This document shows positions 16,945-25,802 of a stretch of 64,000 nucleotides of DNA, piece after piece; the stretch's first letter is position 1, and each line of letters opens with the position of its first letter. The notes below the pieces were generated by a model that saw only the letters and a list, made by a program, of their open reading frames with translations, was not told the DNA's origin and ran no database searches. This DNA comes from Actinomyces minihominis (GTDB lineage Bacteria > Actinomycetota > Actinomycetes > Actinomycetales > Actinomycetaceae). Location: the NCBI RefSeq assembly GCF_900187855.1, contig NZ_FYEG01000005.1, positions 1-64,000 on the forward strand, in the 5' to 3' direction. Position numbers and translations under genes: made by a program.

Positions 16945-18036
16945 TCAGTCGGCCGCCGGTTTTTTCGGCTCAACGACAAGTAGCTCATCTCCGAAATCAA
17001 TCGGTCCGCCCGCAACCAAGTCTACGGCGGAGAACCGCCGACGGTTGGTTACTAGGACCGGGGTTATGGGGGAATACCCGGCCGCTTCTATGGCGTCTCG
17101 GTTGAAGGAGACGAGGGGAGTGCCAAGGTCGACAGAATCTCCCTTGCGTACATGGACCTCGAAGCCTGTCCTATTCATCTGGACGGTGTCTATTCCTATG
17201 TGGATTAGCACCTCCAGCCCGCTGTCCAGTCTCAGGCCCACCGCGTGGCCGGTTGGGAAGTTCATTACTACTTTGCCGCTGCCGGGGGAGCGCACCAGGT
17301 TCTCGGTCGGGTAGATTGCTGCGCCGGCCCCCACGGCGCCGGAGGCAAAGCCGGCGTCTGGCGTGTTCTCCAGTGCAACGACGATTCCCCGTAGAGGTGA
17401 AGCCAGTGGGACATCATCGCGGGGGCCGAACAGCCCCTGCGCCGTCATCACGTTATTCAGCGACATCATCAAGCCGCCAGCAACCAGGGCGGGGAGCATC
17501 GGCACGAAGATGTCCGCGATCATCTTGATGAAGCGGGATAAGGCATTCTGGTTCTGGGCGGCCTCCGACTTGGCGTCGTCTTTGGAAACCTCCCGCACGT
17601 CCTCGCCCGTCATGTCCTGGCTGAGGTCACGGAAAGACGGAACATTCCCGTTGGCAACTGTCACGGGACGCAGGTCAACCGTGTACAGGACATCACCGGC
17701 ATTAACCAGGTCGCCGGTGCTCACATTCAGCGACGTGAGAGTACCTTCTGCGCCGTTGACACCCAGCGGTGTGGTGTCCCATGCGGCTGTTACCGGAAGC
17801 GGTACTGTCAGGCCGACCTCGATTATCTCCACGGTGACTGAAGCGGGAGCCTCCTCCACACTTTCGATTGCCGGAGGAGCAAAAGCCCACCAACCAAACA
17901 GGACCCCGAGGCCAACGCCTCCCAACAGGAAGGCCACCCAGGTCAGAGCAGACCACACACTGCGACGTCGCGAAGGGATGGTTTCGTCAACTCCCCTTGA
18001 ACCGTGGGCTCCGCTAGAGAGTGGTTCGTGCTGCAT
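16945..18036 (-). CDS. Chimera: export-adaptor N-terminus joined to PTS EIIC stub and EIIA-Glc domain
   Basis: A 363-residue open frame made of three recognisable parts. Residues 1-150: a cytoplasmic tail, one membrane helix (28-50), then a segment like the start of actinobacterial peptidoglycan-binding/HlyD-type export adaptors (lipoyl-like S-T-G-D-L-V-N-A-G-D-V-L-Y, then F-R-D-L-S-x-D-M-T-G-E-D-V-R). Residues 151-204: the junction and first membrane helix of a trehalose/sucrose-type EIIBC (S-R-F-I-K-M-I-A-D-I-F-V-P-M-L-P-A-L), with the rest of EIIC missing. Residues 205-340: a complete-looking EIIA-Glc domain, with the phosphorylated histidine in L-I-H-I-G-I-D-T-V (H279) and its partner in G-H-A-V-G-L (H264), 15 apart as in the family. 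A 20-residue tail follows. Topology would place the adaptor part outside and EIIA inside. The start ATG follows GAGGATA. Both flanking genes are damaged, so a double deletion is likely, though the frame is intact. Confidence 0.8.
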   Translation of the reverse strand: MQHEPLSSGAHGSRGVDETIPSRRRSVWSALTWVAFLLGGVGLGVLFGWWAFAPPAIESVEEAPASVTVEIIEVGLTVPLPVTAAWDTTPLGVNGAEGTLTSLNVSTGDLVNAGDVLYTVDLRPVTVANGNVPSFRDLSQDMTGEDVREVSKDDAKSEAAQNQNALSRFIKMIADIFVPMLPALVAGGLMMSLNNVMTAQGLFGPRDDVPLASPLRGIVVALENTPDAGFASGAVGAGAAIYPTENLVRSPGSGKVVMNFPTGHAVGLRLDSGLEVLIHIGIDTVQMNRTGFEVHVRKGDSVDLGTPLVSFNRDAIEAAGYSPITPVLVTNRRRFSAVDLVAGGPIDFGDELLVVEPKKPAAD

Positions 18037-18050
18037 CACTATCCTCTGGG

Positions 18051-18676
18051 CTACAGAGCGGGGGCAACCGCTTCGATGACCATTCCCCCGCCCTGAGGGC
18101 AGACACTATTGAGTCGAGAGAGCTCCTCCCACGAGACCTCGACGTAATACGCGGAAGACCGATCGGAAAACACCACATAAGGGCTGTAAGCCGACGCGCC
18201 CGTGACCGAATCAATCCACACTTGAGCCGAAGGAGCTTCCGGAATTTCATACCCCTGGTCGATCAGACAGGCCCGAGTATCCAAAACGCGCTGGTACATC
18301 TCTTCATTGACCGCTCCAGTCAAAAGACCCGGTTCAGTAACTTGCCCACTGCAGTACTCCGAGGCGGCCTCAGCCAAAGCCGCCTGCGCCGGATCAGTCT
18401 TACCTTCACTGTCAGTGGGTGTACTGACCCCAACCATTCCCGTACTTGTAATCGCAGCACGCACCTGGCTAGAGAGAGCATCCGGGGCCGCCACACCTTG
18501 AGTTTCCAAGCAGGAGAGCATCGCCAAACGGCTCTCCTCAACCTGCTGACGAGCAGTCGCCATCCACACAGGCTCCTCGTAGGAGTTACTCACCGACGTC
18601 GTGGTTGAGGCACACCCCCGGCCAGCAGCGCGAATACTGCCACTGCGGCGCCTACTGAAAGCTTCCAATAGCTCAC
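18051..18676 (-). pseudogene. Lipoprotein of unknown function, frameshifted in its lipobox
   Basis: From a GTG at 18676 the frame reads a lipoprotein-type signal (V-S-Y-W-K-L-S-V-G-A-A-V-A-V-F-A-L-L-A-G-G). In the run of five G (minus strand; 18615-18619) it slips out of the frame that carries the mature part beginning C-A-S-T-T-T-S-V. One more G would join the two as L-L-A-G-G-C, a usable lipobox. The mature part, about 190 residues, has four further Cys and ends G-G-M-V-I-E-A-V-A-P-A-L; I do not recognise a domain. It could also be read as an uninterrupted frame from a TTG at 18668, but that version lacks a signal peptide. It precedes the adaptor-like gene by 14 bases, as expected for one export unit. 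Either a true mutation, a slippage site or a base-call error. Confidence 0.65.
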
Positions 18677-18958
18677 TACTCGTCGTCCATTAGCTGCAGA
18701 AGTAGGATCCCGAATCGATATTCGCCCCAAATCTGGACCAGTTGCCTACTGGAGCGTTACCGTACACTTCCGGTGTGAACGCATATGCCCAGTTAAGCGT
18801 TGTGCTAGCAGCAGTGCGCTAACAGTCGATGCAAGTTTCTTCGGTGTTTCCCCCGCTTCTATGCGTGGTGTCCCAAGCATTTCTTGAGATTTACACCATA
18901 ATAACAGGCAAAGTTGCTCGTTACTTTGAGCAAAGGTGCAGGGTTAGACTCTAGTTCC

Positions 18959-21676
18959 CTATCGCAGCCATTTCATCAGGGCCGCCTTTGCAGCCTCAAC
19001 CACGAGGAACGTCGCCAGGGACAGCCCCAAGATGAGCCCCCACGCGCGCAGACCGATGGAAGCCGACCCGAACCATGTGTGCATAAACGGCGTATACACA
19101 AACACCAGTTGCAGGGCGATCATGATCCCAGCCGCCAACCAAATCAAGCGGTTACCGGTCAGGACACGAACCGTCAGCGCGGAAGTGTTGATGAACCGGG
19201 ACGAGAACAGGAAAGCGAGTTGCGCGAAAGCCAGCATGGTGACAGCCGTGGTCTGGGCCTGCGCGTGAGTTTGTCCGTGGGATGAGGCGTAGAGGAAGAC
19301 TCCGAACGTCAGTCCGCCAATAAGCACGGAAGCAAGAGCGATGATCAGCAGGTGGCGGGCACTAAGTAGCGGCTCATCCGGGTCGCGCGGACGACGATTC
19401 ATTATGCCGGGTTCGGCCGGTTCCGCGGCGAGCGGCAGCGAAAGAGTCACCGCGGTGATTAGGTTGATCCAGAGGATCTGGACGGGGGCCAGCGGCAGGG
19501 TCACCCCGAAGAGGACAGCAACCAGGATAACCAGGGACTGGGCGCCGTTAGTGGGGAGGAGGAACACCAGGGACTTACGTATGTTGTCGAAGATGCGCCG
19601 ACCTTCTTCAACAGCGCGCTCGATCGTGGCGAAGTTGTCATCGGCGAGGACGATGTCGGCGGCTTCCTTGGTGGCCTCGGTTCCCTTGATTCCCATTGCG
19701 ACACCGACGTCAGCGCGCGTCACCGAGGGTGCGTCGTTGACTCCATCTCCGGTCATCGCCACCACTTGACCGCGGGACTGCAGGGCCCTCACGATGCGGA
19801 TCTTGTGTTCGGGGCTGGTTCGGGCGAAGACATTCACGTCCTTGACGCGCTGACGTAGCTCATCTTGCGTCATGGCTTCGATCTCTGCGCCGGTGATCGC
19901 GAGTTCTGCCGGAGTGCCATCTCGCTCCGCGATTCCCAGCTCTTGGGCGATTGCCACCGCTGTTCCTGAGTGGTCGCCGGTGATCATCTTGACGTTGATT
20001 CCCGCACCGTGCGCCTTGGCGATAGCAGCAACGGCTTCGGGGCGGGGTGGGTCGACAATCCCAAAAAGGCCGAGGAAGGTGAGGTCCTGAACATCATCAA
20101 GACTCAAGGTTTTGGGGTCGAGGTCGGTGGCGTCCCGGCTTGCCGTGGCAAGAACACGGAGGCCGTGGCTCGCAAGCTCCGCGTTGTACTCGTCCCAACC
20201 CGGCTCATCAACTGGGTGCTTCGTGCCGTCGCTATCCACTTCCCAGTTGGAGCGGGCCATGATTCTGTCGGGGGCGCCCAGAACGTGCAGGACGCGTGAT
20301 CCGTCGGGCATCTGGTCGAGGGAGGCGGAGAACTTGTGCTCGGAATCAAATGGGATCTCTGCGAGTCGCACGCTTTGCGAAGCAAGTCCCGCTTTGCGGG
20401 CCAGGGTTGTCAGGGCACCTTCGGTCGGGGCGCCGACCAGCGTCCATTCCCCATCTTTCTGTTGGATCTCCGCGTTGCTCGTAGCAGCGCCGGCCCCGAT
20501 GAGTTCAGCTAGGCGTGGGTGAGTATTGATATCAACAACTTCGCAATCAACCAGCACATTGCCAACGGGGGAGTAGCCGCCACCGGTGACTTCAAAGATC
20601 TGGTCGCGGGTCGCCCCTTCCCGTACGGTCATTTCGTTCTGCGTCAGCGTTCCAGTCTTGTCGGAGCAGATAGTCGTGACCGATCCCAGTGTCTCCACCG
20701 CAGTCATCTTGCGTGTGATCGCATTGTTGGAAGCCATCTGCTTAACACCCAGAGCCAAGGTGATGGTGACGAGGGCGGGCAGACCCTCCGGCACTGCCGC
20801 CACCACGAAGCTAATCGCCGCGGAGGCGAGGTCGTCAATGCTCATGTTGTAGACAACGCGCCCAACTACCACGATGATCAGGGCGATTATCCCGATGGCT
20901 AACGATATCCGCCGCGCTAGAAGGCCTAGTTTTTGGGCGAGGGGAGTCTCCATATCCTCGACCTCGTCTACCATCGCGGTGATCCGCCCGATTTCTGTGG
21001 CCATCCCGGTTGCGGTAACGACCCCGATAGCCGTGCCACTGGAGACGATGGTGGAAGAGAACAGCATTGAGGACCGGTCGCCAACTCCGGCGTCGACGCC
21101 TACGGAGCGGTTGTCCTTCTCGCTCGGCTCGGACTCTCCTGTCAGCGCGGCTTCATCAACCCGCAGGTTCGTCGCTTCCAGGATCCGCACATCGGCCGGC
21201 GCCCGATCCCCCGCAGACACACGAATGATGTCTCCGGGAACCAAGTCTTCCGAAGGTACCTTCACCCAGGATCCATCCCGAAGGACCCGCGCTTCCAAGG
21301 AAAGCATCTTCTTAATGCCCTCCAACGCGTCCAAAGCTTTGCCTTCCTGGATGAATCCGACCAAGGCGATGATGACCGCAGCCGCGAGGATTACCGCGAA
21401 GTCCACCCAGTCGCCAATGATGGCTTTCAGGGCCGCAGAGCCAAGCAGGATGTAGATGAGGACGTCATCGAAGTGCATCATGAACCGCACGATTGCGGGT
21501 TTGCCCTTCTTGGCGTCAAGGGCGTTTGGCCCAACGGCCTCCAAACGGGTCTGTGCCTGTGCGGAGGTTAGCCCGTCCGAGGAGGTATCTAGAGCTGTCA
21601 AACTCTCCTCGGGTGAGATCGCGAAAAAGGCGGTGTCCCCGGGAGCAGAGACACTGGGCGGCGAAGACTGGGTCAT
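18959..21676 (-). CDS. Cation-translocating P-type ATPase (Ca2+/Na+-type)
   Basis: A 905-residue P2-type ATPase that exports cations (calcium, or Na+/K+-like) using ATP. The order is complete: N-terminal cation-ATPase domain, actuator loop with L-T-G-E-S-E-P, membrane helix 4 with V-P-E-G-L-P, phosphorylation site C-S-D-K-T-G-T-L-T-Q-N-E-M (Asp at about 346), nucleotide-binding domain, M-T-G-D-G-V-N-D-A-P hinge, and six C-terminal helices. No N-terminal metal-binding CxxC motif is present, which argues against a heavy-metal P1B pump. The ATG follows GAAAGGCC. It stands alone. The 282-base gap on its stop side, up to the lipoprotein, shows no gene. Confidence 0.93.
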   Translation of the reverse strand: MTQSSPPSVSAPGDTAFFAISPEESLTALDTSSDGLTSAQAQTRLEAVGPNALDAKKGKPAIVRFMMHFDDVLIYILLGSAALKAIIGDWVDFAVILAAAVIIALVGFIQEGKALDALEGIKKMLSLEARVLRDGSWVKVPSEDLVPGDIIRVSAGDRAPADVRILEATNLRVDEAALTGESEPSEKDNRSVGVDAGVGDRSSMLFSSTIVSSGTAIGVVTATGMATEIGRITAMVDEVEDMETPLAQKLGLLARRISLAIGIIALIIVVVGRVVYNMSIDDLASAAISFVVAAVPEGLPALVTITLALGVKQMASNNAITRKMTAVETLGSVTTICSDKTGTLTQNEMTVREGATRDQIFEVTGGGYSPVGNVLVDCEVVDINTHPRLAELIGAGAATSNAEIQQKDGEWTLVGAPTEGALTTLARKAGLASQSVRLAEIPFDSEHKFSASLDQMPDGSRVLHVLGAPDRIMARSNWEVDSDGTKHPVDEPGWDEYNAELASHGLRVLATASRDATDLDPKTLSLDDVQDLTFLGLFGIVDPPRPEAVAAIAKAHGAGINVKMITGDHSGTAVAIAQELGIAERDGTPAELAITGAEIEAMTQDELRQRVKDVNVFARTSPEHKIRIVRALQSRGQVVAMTGDGVNDAPSVTRADVGVAMGIKGTEATKEAADIVLADDNFATIERAVEEGRRIFDNIRKSLVFLLPTNGAQSLVILVAVLFGVTLPLAPVQILWINLITAVTLSLPLAAEPAEPGIMNRRPRDPDEPLLSARHLLIIALASVLIGGLTFGVFLYASSHGQTHAQAQTTAVTMLAFAQLAFLFSSRFINTSALTVRVLTGNRLIWLAAGIMIALQLVFVYTPFMHTWFGSASIGLRAWGLILGLSLATFLVVEAAKAALMKWLR

Positions 21677-21808
21677 GTTCGGCCTTTCGAAGAATGCGCC
21701 TATTTTACTTCACGCGCCGTTCTGCCCTCACGAACGCGACAACGAAGAGACAGGAAGGTGGACTTTTCCTTTAGGGGACTTGTGCGTCAGGGTGTCGCAG
21801 CTGGAGAC

Positions 21809-23053
21809 TTAACGGGCCTTGGAACCTCTGGAGGATGTGACGAAGGGGTAGAGGATCAGCCACAGGATGATGCCAATGGCTAGGACCAGACGTGGGTCTT
21901 CGGGTAGACCGGCGAAGTAGCCAAGATTGAGCCCGATAATAGTTCCGGCGGCACCGAAAGTGAACGACCAGCTCATGATGCGGGTGTACTGCTCACCCCT
22001 GAAGAAGGTTTGGCGGTGCGATTGAAGGAGAACGGCGCGCGAACGGCTCAGGGTCCCGTTCACGAAAATAAAGATGCTTCCCCAGATGAACCCGGGATCA
22101 CCAAGGAGGAGGGCGCCTAGTAGGACTGCCAGGTTGAGGGCTGACAGGACCGCGGTGAGTCTGAGTGATCTTGCTGTCCCGAAGTAGTGGCCCATGAACC
22201 GCCCAACCTGCGGGCCCAGGGTGGCAGAGATTCCAAACACCGCGACTACTAGCGCCATGGCATCAGTGGTCGGGATCGATGCCTGGCGTGCCACCCAGAC
22301 CAGCATCAATGTTCCGGTCAATGAGGAAACCATGCTCAGTCCGAACTCAATCAATGGTGAGGTCGGACCAGATGCGAACAAGTCATGGAAGAACTGCCTG
22401 GCCCGCATACCTGAACCGACCAGCTCGAAGTCGTCCATGTCGACATCTACGATGGCTCCCATGGGGTACTTCTTCCGAGCCCTCCCCCTGATGAAGGCTC
22501 CGATCAACGACAAGACAACGTTGATACCCAGAGCCAGAGGGATTGAGATGCCTGCCAAGAAAGCACCCAAAGGGGATGCAATCACGAACCCACTGAAGGC
22601 GAGCAGGGAGTGGAGGTGGGCATTAAACCGGAGGTTCGCCTCAGGCTCGACCTCAGCAACTTTCGCCCCGTACATTTCCTCAGAGATATCTGTGACCGGG
22701 AGCAGAAGCGTTGTGAAAATGAGATAGAAGATGACAGAGCCTATTGCCCAGTCGGGGATCAGAAGAATCACTATAACGAGGACGGTTGAAACAACTGCCT
22801 CCGTTAGGTCAGACACGATCATCGCTGTGTCTGGCGAGAACCGCTTCAGCACCCGCGCGTAGAGCGGGAATGCGAAGACTACGACCTCGTTCAGCGATTC
22901 AAGTAGCACCAACGCAACTGAGGCGATCAGGCCCGCGGCTACTAGACCGTTGAAGGTTCCGTCAATTAGACGGTTCCCTAAGACTGATACAACCAGGCCC
23001 GCGATCATGAGGAACCGGGCACGTACCAGCAGGCGGGCTGCTGGTTTACTCAT
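21809..23053 (-). CDS. MFS-like transporter
   Basis: A 414-residue protein with about 12 hydrophobic helices and a central cytoplasmic loop (about residues 190-225, rich in charged residues including D-V-D-M-D-D-F-E). This fits the major facilitator layout, but no substrate motif is recognised. The ATG at 23053 has AAGGAG 7 bases upstream and the product starts M-S-K-P-A-A-R; an in-frame ATG at 23068 would add five residues and lacks a ribosome-binding site. It lies downstream of the sortase gene in the same direction, 201 bases away, with a small hairpin (GACGCT/AGCGTC at 23142-23158) in the gap. Confidence 0.7.
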   Translation of the reverse strand: MSKPAARLLVRARFLMIAGLVVSVLGNRLIDGTFNGLVAAGLIASVALVLLESLNEVVVFAFPLYARVLKRFSPDTAMIVSDLTEAVVSTVLVIVILLIPDWAIGSVIFYLIFTTLLLPVTDISEEMYGAKVAEVEPEANLRFNAHLHSLLAFSGFVIASPLGAFLAGISIPLALGINVVLSLIGAFIRGRARKKYPMGAIVDVDMDDFELVGSGMRARQFFHDLFASGPTSPLIEFGLSMVSSLTGTLMLVWVARQASIPTTDAMALVVAVFGISATLGPQVGRFMGHYFGTARSLRLTAVLSALNLAVLLGALLLGDPGFIWGSIFIFVNGTLSRSRAVLLQSHRQTFFRGEQYTRIMSWSFTFGAAGTIIGLNLGYFAGLPEDPRLVLAIGIILWLILYPFVTSSRGSKAR

Positions 23054-23254
23054 CCGCACTCCTTGCATCTTTGCAATCTTGACCGGATCCGATCATAGGT
23101 GACCCAGCCGTTGCTGCGCGAGGTGAGAGCCCAAGTAACCTGACGCTGTTATAGCGTCCGCTCGCTAGCGGGTAGTGGAGTTCCTTTTGGAAATCCTTTC
23201 CGGCTCAGAAACTCAAGGTTTGGTGGGCCTCGAGATCCTGCTATCAGGCAGGTC

Positions 23255-24169
23255 CTAAGGCGCCGCGGCATGGGCAGGCGACAAACTCTGGTTCGCTTCG
23301 TAAGGCTTGCTGCGTCGCTTGCGGACGGAGTTGGCAACCAGTGCGAGTGTGAGCAGAGTGCCCACGATCAGTGCTGTGGTGACAGGGGTTTTACCCAGTA
23401 TGACTGGTCCTTCGAGGGGGATTGCAATGGGGTTTTCAGTGTGGGTAGCGATCGCTTCCACCCTCTCTGCGATCACTAGCAACCTGTGGGTGTTCACCCC
23501 GTAAGGGGTGCAGGTGACAAGGGACAGTAGGTCCCGACCCGGCTGGGCGCGCAGGTGGTGGAGGCCGTCTTCCGGTGTGTCAACCACATGGTCAACCACG
23601 CTGTAGGTCAGGGTCTGGCCGAGGACGTCGATGTAGATCAGGTCTCCCAGGCCTAACTGTGGAAGGGCGTCAAACATTGAGGCGGTTATCATTCCTGAGT
23701 GCGCGGTGATTGCGGCACTAGTGCCGCTACCGCCAACAGGGAGGCTGGTGCCCTCGAGGATTGCCGCACCTTTCAACAGGTTCTCTTCACTGGAGGTAGC
23801 GTAGACCGGAAGGTCGATTCCAACTGAAGGGACCTGGACTCGGGCTCGTACACGGCTTCCTTCCAGCTCCAGTGCACGCCCAGCCCCGCTGAGATCCCCT
23901 GCCTCATTAGCGCTAACCGCAAGCGCGAACTTCTCATCGCGGTCTGGTGGTTGTGCCAGAGAGTACTCCGCAAGGTCTTGTGAGTGGCCCGCGTTGGTCC
24001 ACCATTTTGCCACTGCGGGGAAGGTGAGCAGGAGGAGCCCAACCACGATCACGACCAAGCCGATGATGAGCTTGGCGTGACTGTGGCCGGGTTCCTTCTT
24101 TTGCCGAGGGCGGGCTTCCCTGAGTGACCTGCGGCTGGGGTGGGGGGAGGTCCTCAGGTCAGAGTTCAC
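23255..24169 (-). CDS. Class C (pilus-assembly) sortase
   Basis: A 304-residue transpeptidase that polymerises pilin subunits. After a basic tail comes one membrane helix (about 34-55), then the sortase barrel with catalytic His157 in T-A-H-S-G-M, Cys210 in L-V-T-C-T-P-Y-G and Arg219 in N-T-H-R-L-L-V; the C-terminus has a second membrane helix and a basic tail, typical of class C. The lid motif is less clear, possibly D-L-P-V-Y. The GTG at 24169 overlaps the pilin stop (GTGAACTCTGA), giving coupled translation. The open frame extends to 24283 but that region is inside the pilin gene. It is specific by position to the LPLTG pilin upstream. Confidence 0.93.
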   Translation of the reverse strand: MNSDLRTSPHPSRRSLREARPRQKKEPGHSHAKLIIGLVVIVVGLLLLTFPAVAKWWTNAGHSQDLAEYSLAQPPDRDEKFALAVSANEAGDLSGAGRALELEGSRVRARVQVPSVGIDLPVYATSSEENLLKGAAILEGTSLPVGGSGTSAAITAHSGMITASMFDALPQLGLGDLIYIDVLGQTLTYSVVDHVVDTPEDGLHHLRAQPGRDLLSLVTCTPYGVNTHRLLVIAERVEAIATHTENPIAIPLEGPVILGKTPVTTALIVGTLLTLALVANSVRKRRSKPYEANQSLSPAHAAAP

Positions 24170-25613
24170 GCCTCGACCTGGAGAATGCCACGGCCCCACC
24201 ACCAACTGCGATGAGGGCAAGTCCGGCAATGATGATTCCTGTGGTTCCTGCCGCACCAGTGAGGGGTAACGTGCCTCCGGCATTGTGGGGAGTGTTGACC
24301 ACCTCTATCGTGGCTGCGGATTCAATCTGACTGGTAACGGTGAAGGGGATGGGTTTTGCAAGCAGTTCAAAGCCTGCTGGAGCCTTGGTCTCAACTAGCC
24401 AGTAGTGGTTGTAGCCGGGTTCTCCCACTGCAGTCTGCTTGCCATCAGCCCAGTTTGAGTAGCGCAGACCACTGATGGTCACCTTGCCGTCGGCGCCGCT
24501 CTGCCACTGTCCGGTTCCATTAACCGTGACCTTGGCTGCGGTGGAGAAGTCATTGGTGTGAGAAGCGTGAACCTCAAAGATGGCTCCGGCAAGGGACTTT
24601 CCATCTCGGTCCTTCTTGAAGACGTTGATGCCCCCGAACTTGGTTTCGACAACCGTGGAGGGGACTTCGGTGACATGTTCGTCCTCACGCTGGAATGTCA
24701 GAGTGGCATCGTTGGCGATTTCGCCGGCTGCAATGACCTGAGCCGTGTGACTCACCGTCACCTTCGCAGAGGGGTTGGTCTGGAGGGCATCGAAGGCGGC
24801 TTTGCGGGCCGATGCCCCCAGGGTCACGGTGACGAGGCCGCCGGTGTGGGTGGCGGTGAAGTCGGCGGTCGGGGTTCCGGAGACGCGAACGTTGGTTGAG
24901 AGGTACTTCAACTTTGGATCAAGCTGGTCAGTGACGATGTATTTCGTAGTCTGCGCACCTCCGGGAATGGTCGAGTCGATGCTGTATGTAATCTCCTGTC
25001 CGAGCGCATAGATGGGGGCGTCGGTGACAGATTTTTCGACCTCGCTGATCACATTCTTGGGGTAGGCGTGGACGTCGTACACCCAGCTGCTGCGGTCCGA
25101 GGGGTCCGTGAGGGGCACGGTGATGAGGAACGGCAGCGACTTGGTTACAGCTGCGTTGGGGGCAACTTCCGGGGCGGCAGTCTCCTCGACCAGGTACAGG
25201 CCAACGGGCAGGCTGGAGAACTTTGCGATGCCCTGAACGTCAGTGATCAGCGTTTTCGCGCCGGTGAGGGTGTGTCCCGACTGGGTGATGGTACCTGGAT
25301 CGAGCGGATCAAAACTGTCAACCAGGGCCTGCGCTTCCTGCCAACCGGGGTTTGACTTCAGGTTGATACCGCTGACCTGCTGGATACGGAAGGTGGCTCC
25401 CGATAGGGGAGTGAGACCGCTGGTACTTCCTGAAGTAACCGCCATGCCCTGGTTGTCCGGAAGATAGGAGGGTGGCTGAACGAACTTGTAAATGGTGATA
25501 CTTCCCATGGCATCATCTGGGATCAAGTTTGGGGGTGCCGCGCTCGCAGTCGTGGCAGAGGCTGCAAGCAGAGCGCTTGCGGTCAGGAGGCCGGCAATAC
25601 TGTGTTTGCTCAA
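24159..25613 (-). CDS. Major pilin (SpaA/FimA-type), LPLTG
   Basis: A 484-residue pilus shaft protein. A signal peptide ends near residue 26 (A-S-A). The pilin motif is V-H-A-Y-P-K-N (lysine 186), the residue used for inter-subunit linkage. Two E-boxes are seen: G-L-Y-L-V-E-E-T-A-A-P (about 138-148) and Y-W-L-V-E-T-K-A-P near residue 410. An isopeptide-forming D2-type domain lies between. The sorting signal LPLTG is at 449-453, followed by a membrane helix and R-S-R-R-E-L. The LPLTG and the domain order resemble the FimA/FimP fimbrillins of Actinomyces. The start codon is TTG, preceded by AGAAAGG. The sortase gene overlaps its end. No tip-adhesin gene stands upstream, unlike the three-gene fim clusters. 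Confidence 0.93.
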   Translation of the reverse strand: MSKHSIAGLLTASALLAASATTASAAPPNLIPDDAMGSITIYKFVQPPSYLPDNQGMAVTSGSTSGLTPLSGATFRIQQVSGINLKSNPGWQEAQALVDSFDPLDPGTITQSGHTLTGAKTLITDVQGIAKFSSLPVGLYLVEETAAPEVAPNAAVTKSLPFLITVPLTDPSDRSSWVYDVHAYPKNVISEVEKSVTDAPIYALGQEITYSIDSTIPGGAQTTKYIVTDQLDPKLKYLSTNVRVSGTPTADFTATHTGGLVTVTLGASARKAAFDALQTNPSAKVTVSHTAQVIAAGEIANDATLTFQREDEHVTEVPSTVVETKFGGINVFKKDRDGKSLAGAIFEVHASHTNDFSTAAKVTVNGTGQWQSGADGKVTISGLRYSNWADGKQTAVGEPGYNHYWLVETKAPAGFELLAKPIPFTVTSQIESAATIEVVNTPHNAGGTLPLTGAAGTTGIIIAGLALIAVGGGAVAFSRSRREL

Positions 25614-25790
25614 AGTGAGAACCTTTCTGGGTTAGGTGGGCCAGTCGGCGGTCAGCTCATACCTAGTAAGTGAGCCACCGTCGGCCTCGACCACACTTCC
25701 AACTGGGAGACGGTCATGTCGTCTACTTTTGCCGAGCCTGTGGATAGTGCCGGACTTCGGGAACTTGGGGTTCCGTTTGACGCGGCTACG

Positions 25791-25796
25791 TAGGAT
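25791..25796 (+). promoter_or_regulatory. -10 element of a probably leaderless HAD gene
   Basis: TAGGAT ends exactly 6 bases before the ATG at 25803, placing transcription start at or next to the start codon. GGATGGGG could also act as a ribosome-binding site, so the leaderless reading is not certain. Confidence 0.4.
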
Positions 25797-25802
25797 GGGG
25801 CT

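Noticed and set aside
18611-18625. Programmed ribosomal frameshift in the lipoprotein gene
   Set aside because: The sequence around the five G does not form a standard X-XXY-YYZ slippery heptamer in the right frame and no stimulatory structure was evident.
12859-18676. Genomic island integrated at tRNA-Lys
   Set aside because: Accessory genes do follow the tRNA, but I found no integrase and no repeat of the tRNA 3' end downstream, so integration is not supported.
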